Of a DNA stretch of 64,000 nt, positions 35,582 to 43,900 are shown in pieces (position 1 is the stretch's first letter; every line of letters begins with the position of its first letter). The position numbers and the translations under genes are program-made. This DNA comes from Microtetraspora sp. NBRC 13810 (GTDB lineage: Bacteria > Actinomycetota > Actinomycetes > Streptosporangiales > Streptosporangiaceae). The stretch lies in assembly GCF_030268685.1 (NCBI RefSeq), contig NZ_BSRQ01000022.1, forward strand, positions 98,762 to 162,761, given 5' to 3'. Below the pieces are notes generated by a model. That model searched no databases. It saw nothing but the letters and a program-made list of their open reading frames with translations, and had not been told where the DNA came from.

Positions 35582-36535
35582 TCACGGGGCCCGCTCGCTC
35601 GGTTCGGCGGACGGCAGGGCCAGGTCGCGGGCGGTGCGGCGGAGGATGTCGATCAGCGCGGTGGTCGCGGGGTTGAGGCGGCGGCCGGCCTGGAGCGTCA
35701 GGCCGACGCTGTGCCCGATGCGCTTCAGCGAGATGGGCAGCGTCGAGATCCGCGGGTCCTCGCGCGCGATGAGCTCCGGCATCACCGCGATGTTGTGGGT
35801 CTCGACGAGAAGCTGCCGCACGGTGAGGAACGACGTCGTCTCCACCCGGTTCTGCGGCAGCTCGAACCCGTTCTCGAGGAAGTACGTCTCAAGCTCGCGC
35901 CGGAGCACCGTCTCCACCCCGGGCAGGATCCACGGATAGCCCGCCAGGTCGTCCAGCCGGATGTCCGGACGCTCGGCGAGCGGATGCTGTGCGCCGACCA
36001 CGACGCGTACCGACTCCTGGTACAGCGTGCGGCGCACGAGCCGTTCGTCGGACGGCGAGGTGAGACGGCCGACGATGACGTCGAGCCGTCCCGATTCGAG
36101 CTCGGCCAGCAGCATGTCCGTTCCGCCCTCGCGCACGACCACGGTCACCAGCGGGCGTTCGGCCTTGAGCGCGGCGATCGCCCGGGGGATCAGCAGGTTG
36201 GACCCGGTGAGGTGGGTTCCCACGACCACGATCCCGCGTTCCGCTTCGGCGATCTCGGTGAGGTGCCGTGCCGCCTGGGAGAGCTGGGAGAGCACGGCGC
36301 GCGCGTGCGCCGTGAAGGCGACGCCGAAGTCGGTGGCGGTGAGGCCGCGCGGGCCTCGGTCGTAGAGGGCGACGCCCAGCACCTGCTCAAGCTCCTGGAG
36401 GCTGCGCGTCACGACGGGCTGCGTCACGTGCAGCTCTCTGGCCGCGCCGATCACGGTGCCCTGCGCGCTCAGCACGTCGACCAGGACGAGATGCCGCAGC
36501 TTGAGCCGTCCGTCGAGCAGCTTGGGATTGTGCAT
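35582..36535 (-). CDS. nbaR: LysR-family regulator of the aromatic cluster
   Basis: A 317-residue LysR-type regulator. The winged helix lies at residues about 13-70 (LVLVDVLSAQGTVIGAARELHVTQPVVTRSLQELEQVLGVALYDRG in short pieces), followed by a two-lobed effector domain. It sits tail-to-tail with the decarboxylase gene, 8 bases away, and divergently from an SDR gene. Position at the end of the nba-like cluster makes it the natural activator, with 3-hydroxyanthranilate or a pathway intermediate as ligand; that assignment is inferred. Confidence 0.88.
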   Translation of the reverse strand: MHNPKLLDGRLKLRHLVLVDVLSAQGTVIGAARELHVTQPVVTRSLQELEQVLGVALYDRGPRGLTATDFGVAFTAHARAVLSQLSQAARHLTEIAEAERGIVVVGTHLTGSNLLIPRAIAALKAERPLVTVVVREGGTDMLLAELESGRLDVIVGRLTSPSDERLVRRTLYQESVRVVVGAQHPLAERPDIRLDDLAGYPWILPGVETVLRRELETYFLENGFELPQNRVETTSFLTVRQLLVETHNIAVMPELIAREDPRISTLPISLKRIGHSVGLTLQAGRRLNPATTALIDILRRTARDLALPSAEPSERAP

Positions 36536-36625
36536 GCGCTCGATGGTAATGCCACTATGTCAGAAAAGGTATGTAATGGCGCGAATTTCGCTCTATATAG
36601 CTATAGCAGCAGTAAGAGGTGCTAG
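36536..36625. promoter_or_regulatory. Divergent LysR/SDR promoter region
   Basis: A 90-base A+T-rich gap holding TATATAGCTATA-like sequence near 36594-36605 and AAGGTATG at 36568-36575, which resembles GAGGTATG at 28454-28461 ahead of the aldehyde dehydrogenase. A shared LysR site is possible, but I cannot define it. Confidence 0.35.
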
Positions 36626-37402
36626 ATGACCGATCTCAGCGGGTTGATCGCGGTCGTGACCGGAGGTTCGTCCGGCATCGGGGAGGCGACGGTACGGCGG
36701 CTGATCGCCGACGGGGCGCAGGTGGTCTCGGGCGACCTGGCGCGGCCCGCCCACCAGCCGCCCGGACTCCACCACGTGCACGTCGACCTGGCCGGCGCGG
36801 AGGCGGGCACCACCCTGGTCGACGCCGCGCTGGACCGTTTCGGCCGGCTCGACGTCCTCGTCAACAACGTCGGCATCGCACCCACCCGCGCCTCGTTCGT
36901 GAACACGGCCGACGACGACTGGGCGACGACGTGGACCGTCAACGTCATGAGCGCCGTCCGGGTCTCCCGGGCCGCCCTCCCCGCCCTCCAGGCGTCCCGC
37001 CGGGGCGCCGTGGTGTTCGTCGCCTCGACCACCGGCCGGACGCCCGACCCCTACTTCGTCGACTACGCCGTCACCAAGGCCGGCCTGGTCACGCTGGCCA
37101 AGACGCTGTCGGAGGAGTTCGGCCCGCACGGCGTGCGGGTCAACTCGGTCTCGCCGGGTTCCATCCGCACGCCGCTCTGGGATCAGCCCGGCGGGTTCGT
37201 GGACGGGCTATCGGCCCGTCTCGGGCTTCCCCGGGAGGAGGCCGTGCGGGAGTTCGTCCGCGCGGAACGCAGGATCAGCCTCGGCCGCCCGGGCCGCGCC
37301 GACGAGGTCGCCGCGGCCATCGCGTTCCTGGTGTCCGCCGACGCCTCCTACGTCACCGGGATCGACCTGGTCGTCGACGGCGGCTCGACGAAGTCGGTGT
37401 AG
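36626..37402 (+). CDS. SDR-family oxidoreductase
   Basis: A 258-residue classical short-chain dehydrogenase. Cofactor motif TGGSSGIGEAT, NNVG at the usual place, catalytic Tyr and Lys in VDYAVTKAG, and the C-terminal AAAIAFLVSADASYVTGIDLVVDGG. The substrate is unknown. Being divergent from the LysR gene, it may supply or remove a side substrate of the aromatic pathway. Confidence 0.9.
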   Translation: MTDLSGLIAVVTGGSSGIGEATVRRLIADGAQVVSGDLARPAHQPPGLHHVHVDLAGAEAGTTLVDAALDRFGRLDVLVNNVGIAPTRASFVNTADDDWATTWTVNVMSAVRVSRAALPALQASRRGAVVFVASTTGRTPDPYFVDYAVTKAGLVTLAKTLSEEFGPHGVRVNSVSPGSIRTPLWDQPGGFVDGLSARLGLPREEAVREFVRAERRISLGRPGRADEVAAAIAFLVSADASYVTGIDLVVDGGSTKSV

Positions 37403-37436
37403 CGCGCCGCCGGACGGCACCCGCGCCGAACCCGGA

Positions 37437-37469
37437 ACGCCGACGGCCCCTTCCGAGGGCCGCCGGCGT
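37437..37469. terminator. Bidirectional terminator hairpin
   Basis: A 13-base stem with one mismatch (ACGCCGACGGCCC pairs with GGGCCGCCGGCGT) and a 7-base loop, between the convergent SDR and small-membrane-protein genes. Confidence 0.6.
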
Positions 37470-37484
37470 CCCAGGTTCCGGTGA

Positions 37485-37673
37485 TCAGCCCTCAGACCCG
37501 TTCCGATGGACGACGTCCAGGAAGGCCGACCCCACCGCGCCGATCACGACCATCAGCAGGGTGGCGACGAAGGCGTCCAGCCACAGGTCTGCGGCCACGC
37601 ACAACACCACCACCGTGGCCAGGACCCTGAGGTTGCGCGGCCTGCGGAAGGTCGCGCGGTAGTTCACGATCAC
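37485..37673 (-). CDS. Small two-helix membrane protein, candidate immunity protein
   Basis: A 62-residue protein with a basic N-terminus (NYRATFRRPRNLR) and two hydrophobic stretches, LRVLATVVVLCVAADLWL and FVATLLMVVIGAVGSAFL. The GTG at 37673 has GGGAG about 8 bases upstream; upstream in-frame starts run into the RHS gene. It lies 17 bases after the stop of the RHS gene on the same strand, the usual place for an immunity gene protecting against the toxic C-terminus. No family is recognised, so this role rests on position. Confidence 0.6.
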   Translation of the reverse strand: MIVNYRATFRRPRNLRVLATVVVLCVAADLWLDAFVATLLMVVIGAVGSAFLDVVHRNGSEG

Positions 37674-37690
37674 CTTGTGCTCCCTTCCGG

Positions 37691-40600
37691 CTACCGGTAC
37701 GGCGGCTTGAGCATCTCGGGGCTGAACTTCGTCGGCTTCAGCTTCCACTGCCACTGGTACTTGTTCATGAACTTCGCGCCCCAGACGGCGTCGGTCCTGG
37801 ACGTCACGGAGGGGAGAGTTCGCGCGCCCCGGTTCAGCCGGACCGCGGAGACCCCTCTGGCCGCCTTGTACGCGTCCCGTCCGCCCTGGTAGATCCGGCC
37901 GGCACCACCCGTGAGACCGCCCAGGGCGCCGGTCAGGGCGAAGTCACCCCAGTGCCAGGTGTCCTCGCCCGCGTTGACCATCGTGTACCCGAGCATGGCC
38001 ACACCGGCGCCCACCGCGACCCCGCACACGATGGAGACCCCGCAGGCGACGGTCGCCCCCAGCGCACCCGCCACCATGACGGCCTTCCCGACCTCCCGGA
38101 TCGCCTTCCGCCACCACGGCTTCTTCTTCTTGACCTTCTTGTTCGCCTCAGCCAGTTGCTGCTGGAGCTTCTCGATCTGCCGTTCCATCCTGAGCCGCTC
38201 GGCGTTCCGCCGGTTGAGCTCCTCCAGCCGCTTACGGGTCTGCTCGGCGTAGTCCGCGTCGGTGACCTGGCGGTAGCACTCGTAGGTGGGGCAGTTCTGC
38301 GGACTGATCCGGGGACTCCTCAGCACGCCGGTGGACCGCTTCACCGTCGCCTTGGGCTTCTTCTTCGCCTTCGGCTTCTTGATCGGCTGGCCGTCGGGGC
38401 GGATGCCCTCCGCCTGGCACTGCGCACCGTCGCAGACCCGCTCGCCGGAGGCGTCCTCCCAGGTGACCGGGTTGTTGCTGGCGTAGGCGTAGCCGTTGAT
38501 CTGCTGCGGATCGGTGAGATCCATGATCGGGTCGACGGAGACGAACCGGCCGGTGTCCGGGTCGTACTCGCGGGCGCCGAGCTGGGTCAGCCCGGTCGAG
38601 GAGTCGATCGTGCCGCCGACGAAGCCGCGTTCTCCCGGCCAGGAGGCCGGGGCCTGGCCGCGCACGGCGCCGTACGGCGTGGTCGAGCGGCGGGTGTAGG
38701 CGAGCGTCCTGGCGTCGACGGACAGCGCGCCGGTGTCGTGGTGGTCGGCCAGCACGTAGTTCAGCCCGCCGTCGGAGGTGCGGACGACGGTCGACTCCGG
38801 GCCCTCGTAGAAGCGGGTGCCGCTGACCTTGCCCGTCGCCCGGGTGAGCTTGAGCTCCTGGTCGTCGGCGAGGTACAGGGTGACGGCGTCGGGTTCACGG
38901 CGGAGCAGCCGCTCCCCGTCGGCGTCGTAGACGAACGAGGTCTCCTTGCCCGCGACGGTCGAGGTGGCGAGACGCCCCTCGGGATCCCAGGTCAGCCGCT
39001 GGTCGCCCAGGGCGGTGACCCGCCGGGTGGTGTTGCCGGTCGGGTCGTACTCGTAGGAGTCGGTCCTCGCGCCCGGTCCCGTACCGGCGACCTGCGTCAG
39101 CGTGTGCGGCTGGGCCTGGCGCGCCGCCGGGTAGGTGTAGGTCCTGACGGTGTCACCGGTGCCGCCGGTGACGGCGTGCCGGGTCTCGGAGGTCCGGTTG
39201 CCCACCGCGTCGAACGCGAACGACTGCCAGTACGGCTCGGGGCCGCCGACCGTGGCCGCGGTGGGCTCCTCGTCCTCGGCGCAGTCGGCGAGGGCCGTCC
39301 ACGCCTCGGTGAGCCTGCGCAGGTGGTCGTAGCGGTAGCACTGCGTGTCGGTGCGGCTCCTGTCGTCCCGCTCGTCACGCATCTTCAGCACGTTGCCCGA
39401 CGCGTCGTAGCGGTAGGCCACGTCGCTGATCGTCTGCACGCCGGTGTGCTCCCGGTCGTTCACCACCTGGGCCAGGCGGCGGGTGGTGTCCTCGTACACC
39501 ATCGTGCGCACGACCCGGGAGCCGACGTCGCCGAGCACGGTCTGCAGCACCTCACCGTGCGGCGAGTACTGCGTGCCGTTCACGTACAGCGTGCTGCCGT
39601 TGTCCAGGGAGGCCGGGTCGCCGAAGGCGGTGTAGCCGTGGTTGACCGTCTCCGCGGGCAGGCCGCCCCCCGCCGGGTAGGACGTGGTGGCGAGGAGCCC
39701 GCTGACCGGCTTGAAGGTGGTGCTCGTGGTGTACGTGCCGGCGAGGGCGCCCTCGGCCGCCGGGATCGTCACCGTGGTACCGGTTCCGCGGCCCGCCGAG
39801 TCGTAGCCCCTGACCGCGATCGTGTAGGGGTTGCCGTCGTGCCACCGGGTGTCGGTGACCGGCATGCCCTTGCCACCCGCCAGGGTGTCGTAGCTCCACT
39901 CGGCCCGCTTGACCGAGCCCTCGGTGAGGCGGGTCTTGCGGTTGAGCACGTCGTAGGTGTAGGAGAGCGTGACCCCGCGCGCGTCCGTGGTGGAGGAGAT
40001 GTTCCCCGCCGCGTCGTAGGTCGTCCTGGTCACGCCCCGGTCCGGGTCGGACGCGAGGGTCTGGTTGCCGCGCAGGTCGTAGTCGTAGGTCCAGGTGTTG
40101 CCCACCGGGTCCACGACGGTGTCGAGCCGTCCCGCCGGGTCGTAGGTGTAGCGGGTGGCGTCGTAGGCCGAGGCGGGGGCGTCGAAATCCGGGTCGCGGC
40201 CCTTGTACTGGCGCAGCTCGGTGGTGCGCCCTTCGGCGTCGCTGACGGTGAGGGTGGCCGTGTCGCCGTCGGGCGGGACGATGGCGGTGTAGTTGCCGCC
40301 CTGGACCGTGGTGGTCCGCCACTTCTCGACGTTCAGCGACTTGTAGACCTCCGCGACCGTGCGGCCCTGGCCGTCGAAGAGCGTCTCGGTCTGCGTGGGC
40401 ACGAGGTTGTCCGCCACGCCGAGCAGGGACGCGGCGGGGGCGGCGGAGTTCCAGTAGGCGTCGTTGGTCTTCCACACCCTGCCGTGCGCGTCGTAGAGGC
40501 TGTCCGTGACCACCCGGCCGCCGCCGGGCGCCGCGGTCTGCGTCTGCCGCGAGCGCAGCAGACCGTCGTACAGCGTGACCGAGGTCTTGTACGTCCCGTT

Positions 40601-43600
40601 CTCCAGCAGGTCCTTCCTGGTCACGGCGGTCGGGGCGGTGGTGGAGACCGCGTAGGCGAAGGTCATGCTGGCCGAGGCCGTCTTCGCCCGCCCGGCCGGC
40701 CAGACCGCGGTGAGCCGGCCGAGGGCGTCGTGGTCGGAGTAGGACATGCGGCCGTTGGCGTCCTTCTCCGACAGGATCAGGCCGCGCTTACCGTCCAGGG
40801 TGACCGTGGTGACATGATCCTTGGCGTTGGTCACGGTCTTGGCGGTGGGCAGCGCGCCGGTGGCCGGGAGGTAGGCCGTGCGGGTGGTGTTGCCCCGCTC
40901 GTCGGTCGAGACGGTGGTCCGGCCGTAGACGTCGTAACCGGCGGTGGTCGCCACGTAGACCGGCCTGCCGTCGGTGAACTCCGACAGCGTCTCGGTCCTG
41001 GTGACGTTGGCCTTACCCGCGACCGGCGCGGCGCCGACCGCCTGCGCGTCGTAGGACAGCCGCTCCTCGCCGACCGTGTTGGCGGCCGAGGCCGGCGTGG
41101 CGCAGGTCGCCGACGTGGTGAGCGAGGAGGCGATGAACCCGACGAGCCAGTTCGCGGTGTCGCGGGCAGTGTAGGTGGTGCGGACGCACTCCTCGTCGCC
41201 GGTGACGGCCACGTCGCCCTGGTCGCTCACCTGGGTGATCAGGCCGTCGCCGTTGTAGGCCGAGTCCACCTGGGTGCGCCGCCACGCCGTGCCGCCCGGC
41301 ACGGTGACCAGCGTGCGGGACCGGACCTTGGCGACGTCCTCCATCCGGGCGATCAGCGCGGGCAGGCCGGGCCTGGCCCGCGAGGCGGTGACGGCCGACA
41401 GCCACGGGTCGGACACCGCTGCCGTGGCGATCTGCCCGTTCTCCCCGGTGTAGGTGATGATCTCCCGGGTGGCGCCCGCGAGGACGTCGGCGTCGTCCAC
41501 CTTGCCGCCCTCGGAGTCCTCGACCGTGGCCCGCCTGGTGGAGCCGTCGGCGAGCTTGTCGCCGTCCATGCCCCGGTAGAAGATCGTGTCGCTCTGCGTC
41601 CGGTTCGTGACGCCCACCTTGACCCGGACCCGCCCGTAGCCGCGGAAGACGCTCCATGTCCGGTGCTTGTCCAAGGTGAACTCGGCGTCGTCACGCCGCC
41701 AGGCCGCGCCGCCGAGGTACTCGTAGGAGGTGATCTTGGACTCCGAGCCGGTGCCCGCCACCTTGTCGTCCTCGACCACCTTGGTCACGACGTACTTGTG
41801 GAACCAGTCCTTGATCGGGTCGATGTACCCCTCGGGCGACCAGAAGGCGGGGAAGCAGCGCCGGGTGTTGGTGTCGGGCGCCGGGGTCGCGTTGTAGGCG
41901 CAGTCCTTGGCGGAGTAGGTGATCAGCGTGTCGGCGCCGGACTCGGTGCTGATCCGGGTGAGGCGGTACTTGTTCAGCGGCGGCCTCCCCTCGGCCGCGT
42001 CCACCCGGTTCTCCATCAGCGTGCCGCCGAAGGTCACGGCCGGCAGCGTGATCGCGGAACCGGCTGCCTTGCCGGTACGGGTGATCGACGCCAGCCAGAG
42101 CGCGGCGGTGGAGGCGTCGCCGGTGCCGGGGAACTGCTGGGCGAGGGTCCAGGAGTCCACGTCCACGTAGGCGGAGCCGCTGAGCACCTGGGTGGTGATC
42201 GAGGTGAGCCGCTTGCGCGACCAGAAGGTGGGGGCGATCGCCTTGCACGTCTGGGCCATCGTGCAGTTCTGGTCCACCGGGGTGTCCGGCCAGTTGGCCG
42301 CGTGCGCGGTGTCGAACGTGGTGCAGGTGGCCAGGCAGCGCTCGCTCACCCCGAAGACGACCTTGGCCGGGGCCGCGGCCGAGTACACCTGCCCGGCCCG
42401 CAGGCCGTACTCGATCCTGGTCGGGTAGCCGCCGCGCACGTAGGAGGCGGTGGCGGTGGCCGTCTTGTTCTTGGCGTAGGCGCCGGTCTCCTTGGCGTAG
42501 TAGTACGCCATCGCGTTGCCGTGCGCGTCCACGACGTAGTCGAGCTGCCAGCGCCACATCTGGTCGCAGAAGGAGCTGGTCCAGGCGGTGCCGTGGCAGG
42601 GCTCGCCCTCGTGGTTGCCGTAGACGGGCACCGAGCGGCCCGAGCCGGTCTCCGGCTTGCCGGTGGTCCAGCCGGGCAGCCGGTTCTTGCCGAACCAGAA
42701 CTGCGTGCCGTCGGTCTTGGTGATCTTCCAGTACTCGTTGTCGTCGTCGCCGTTGGCGGTGTCGGTGTCGGTGCCCTTCAGGTGCTCGACCTTGGAGCCG
42801 TCGTCGTCGGCGAGCCGCCACGTCCCGGTGTCGTCGTCACGCACCAGCGAGGTGGACGAGCCGTCCACGGTCAGGGTGGCGTTGTCGGACTTCCAGCACA
42901 GGTCGCCCACCTTGTCCGGGTTGTTGGCGCCCGCGGTCCTGTCGTCCCTGCAGCCCATGTAGCTACGCTCGATGTAACCCGGGTCGTAGTCCCAGCCCTC
43001 ACCCAGCCAGGACGGCTGATTGTTGGTCGCCGCGGTCCTGCCGTCGACCGTGGAGGAGGAGTACTGCAGGGACACGCCGGGCTCCAGCTCGCCGGGCGTC
43101 GACGGCACGTCGATGTCGTAGCTGTAGCCGAAGGCGCCGGAGTTGCCGCCGCTCGACCACGAGCCGGAGGGCGCGAGCGAGGTGGCGGTGTAGGTGCCGC
43201 TCGATCCCGCGGGCGCGGCGGCGGCGGCCAGCACGGTCGCCTCCGCCACGTCCACGTCGGCGGTGAGGGTGCCGGTGGCGGCGTCGTTCCTGGCGGGAAG
43301 CGGCTGCCCGGTCCTGCACTCCTCCTCGTCCGGCGTGGTCAGCGCGCAGGCGGGAAGCTGGAGCAGGGTGAGCCTGGACGCCCAGTCGGCGCCGAACGCC
43401 CCGGTCAGCTTCTTGTAGTCGACCTCGACGGCGGACCGCTTGGAGCCGGTCCCGCCGTCGGCCCTGCGCAGCGTCATGAGCAGGCCGTCCACGCCCGCCC
43501 GCTGGGCGGCGGCACGGTCCGCCACCTCGACCCTGACCTTGGCGGGCCCGCGGGCCAGCCGTACGGGCAGGTCACCGGCGGCGCGTCCGGGGACGGCCTC

Positions 43601-43900
43601 GGCCGCGCCGCGCGGCCAGGTGATCGGGGTCCGCGGCTTCCAGGGGCGCTCGTCGGTCTCGCTCGGCCGCGTGGCGGCGTCCTTGGCCACCTGGCTTCCG
43701 GCGACCGACGTCTCCCGCTGCACGGGCCTGAGCTTGAACTCGGCGGCCTGCGCGGTCGCGGGCGCGGGGTACAGGAAGGTGGCCGCCATCACGCCGGTGA
43801 GGCCGACGGCGATGAGCCGGGCGGTGCGGGACTTCCCCGCCTGGAGTAGCCGGCGAGTACGGCCGGCTGCCGGCGTGTGCGTCATCCGATGCGTTCCCAT
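37691..43900 (-). CDS. Secreted RHS-repeat protein with variable C-terminus (polymorphic toxin type)
   Basis: A 2069-residue protein starting at ATG 43900, which overlaps the stop of the upstream gene (ATGA). A signal segment (LIAVGLTGVMAATFLYPAPATAQA) leads into a beta-rich region (FGYSYDIDVPSTPGELEPGVSLQYSS in part), then many RHS/YD repeats (RYTYDPAGRLDTV, TTYDAAGN, SYTYDVLNRKTRL). The RHS core closes with GLTQLGAREYDPDTGRFVSVDP. The last 280 or so residues differ: a lysine-rich stretch, a coiled coil (RRNAERLRMERQIEKLQQQL), a hydrophobic segment (AVMVAGALGATVACGVSIVCGVAVGAG) and a short basic end (MNKYQWQWKLKPTKFSPEM). I cannot name the toxin activity. The small membrane protein downstream is the likely partner. 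Confidence 0.88.
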   Translation of the reverse strand: MGTHRMTHTPAAGRTRRLLQAGKSRTARLIAVGLTGVMAATFLYPAPATAQAAEFKLRPVQRETSVAGSQVAKDAATRPSETDERPWKPRTPITWPRGAAEAVPGRAAGDLPVRLARGPAKVRVEVADRAAAQRAGVDGLLMTLRRADGGTGSKRSAVEVDYKKLTGAFGADWASRLTLLQLPACALTTPDEEECRTGQPLPARNDAATGTLTADVDVAEATVLAAAAAPAGSSGTYTATSLAPSGSWSSGGNSGAFGYSYDIDVPSTPGELEPGVSLQYSSSTVDGRTAATNNQPSWLGEGWDYDPGYIERSYMGCRDDRTAGANNPDKVGDLCWKSDNATLTVDGSSTSLVRDDDTGTWRLADDDGSKVEHLKGTDTDTANGDDDNEYWKITKTDGTQFWFGKNRLPGWTTGKPETGSGRSVPVYGNHEGEPCHGTAWTSSFCDQMWRWQLDYVVDAHGNAMAYYYAKETGAYAKNKTATATASYVRGGYPTRIEYGLRAGQVYSAAAPAKVVFGVSERCLATCTTFDTAHAANWPDTPVDQNCTMAQTCKAIAPTFWSRKRLTSITTQVLSGSAYVDVDSWTLAQQFPGTGDASTAALWLASITRTGKAAGSAITLPAVTFGGTLMENRVDAAEGRPPLNKYRLTRISTESGADTLITYSAKDCAYNATPAPDTNTRRCFPAFWSPEGYIDPIKDWFHKYVVTKVVEDDKVAGTGSESKITSYEYLGGAAWRRDDAEFTLDKHRTWSVFRGYGRVRVKVGVTNRTQSDTIFYRGMDGDKLADGSTRRATVEDSEGGKVDDADVLAGATREIITYTGENGQIATAAVSDPWLSAVTASRARPGLPALIARMEDVAKVRSRTLVTVPGGTAWRRTQVDSAYNGDGLITQVSDQGDVAVTGDEECVRTTYTARDTANWLVGFIASSLTTSATCATPASAANTVGEERLSYDAQAVGAAPVAGKANVTRTETLSEFTDGRPVYVATTAGYDVYGRTTVSTDERGNTTRTAYLPATGALPTAKTVTNAKDHVTTVTLDGKRGLILSEKDANGRMSYSDHDALGRLTAVWPAGRAKTASASMTFAYAVSTTAPTAVTRKDLLENGTYKTSVTLYDGLLRSRQTQTAAPGGGRVVTDSLYDAHGRVWKTNDAYWNSAAPAASLLGVADNLVPTQTETLFDGQGRTVAEVYKSLNVEKWRTTTVQGGNYTAIVPPDGDTATLTVSDAEGRTTELRQYKGRDPDFDAPASAYDATRYTYDPAGRLDTVVDPVGNTWTYDYDLRGNQTLASDPDRGVTRTTYDAAGNISSTTDARGVTLSYTYDVLNRKTRLTEGSVKRAEWSYDTLAGGKGMPVTDTRWHDGNPYTIAVRGYDSAGRGTGTTVTIPAAEGALAGTYTTSTTFKPVSGLLATTSYPAGGGLPAETVNHGYTAFGDPASLDNGSTLYVNGTQYSPHGEVLQTVLGDVGSRVVRTMVYEDTTRRLAQVVNDREHTGVQTISDVAYRYDASGNVLKMRDERDDRSRTDTQCYRYDHLRRLTEAWTALADCAEDEEPTAATVGGPEPYWQSFAFDAVGNRTSETRHAVTGGTGDTVRTYTYPAARQAQPHTLTQVAGTGPGARTDSYEYDPTGNTTRRVTALGDQRLTWDPEGRLATSTVAGKETSFVYDADGERLLRREPDAVTLYLADDQELKLTRATGKVSGTRFYEGPESTVVRTSDGGLNYVLADHHDTGALSVDARTLAYTRRSTTPYGAVRGQAPASWPGERGFVGGTIDSSTGLTQLGAREYDPDTGRFVSVDPIMDLTDPQQINGYAYASNNPVTWEDASGERVCDGAQCQAEGIRPDGQPIKKPKAKKKPKATVKRSTGVLRSPRISPQNCPTYECYRQVTDADYAEQTRKRLEELNRRNAERLRMERQIEKLQQQLAEANKKVKKKKPWWRKAIREVGKAVMVAGALGATVACGVSIVCGVAVGAGVAMLGYTMVNAGEDTWHWGDFALTGALGGLTGGAGRIYQGGRDAYKAARGVSAVRLNRGARTLPSVTSRTDAVWGAKFMNKYQWQWKLKPTKFSPEMLKPPYR

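Noticed and set aside
37952..43849. Plus-strand open frame of 1965 codons opposite the RHS gene
   Set aside because: Valine/glycine/arginine-rich sequence without domains, a mirror of high GC content. The minus strand encodes clear RHS repeats.
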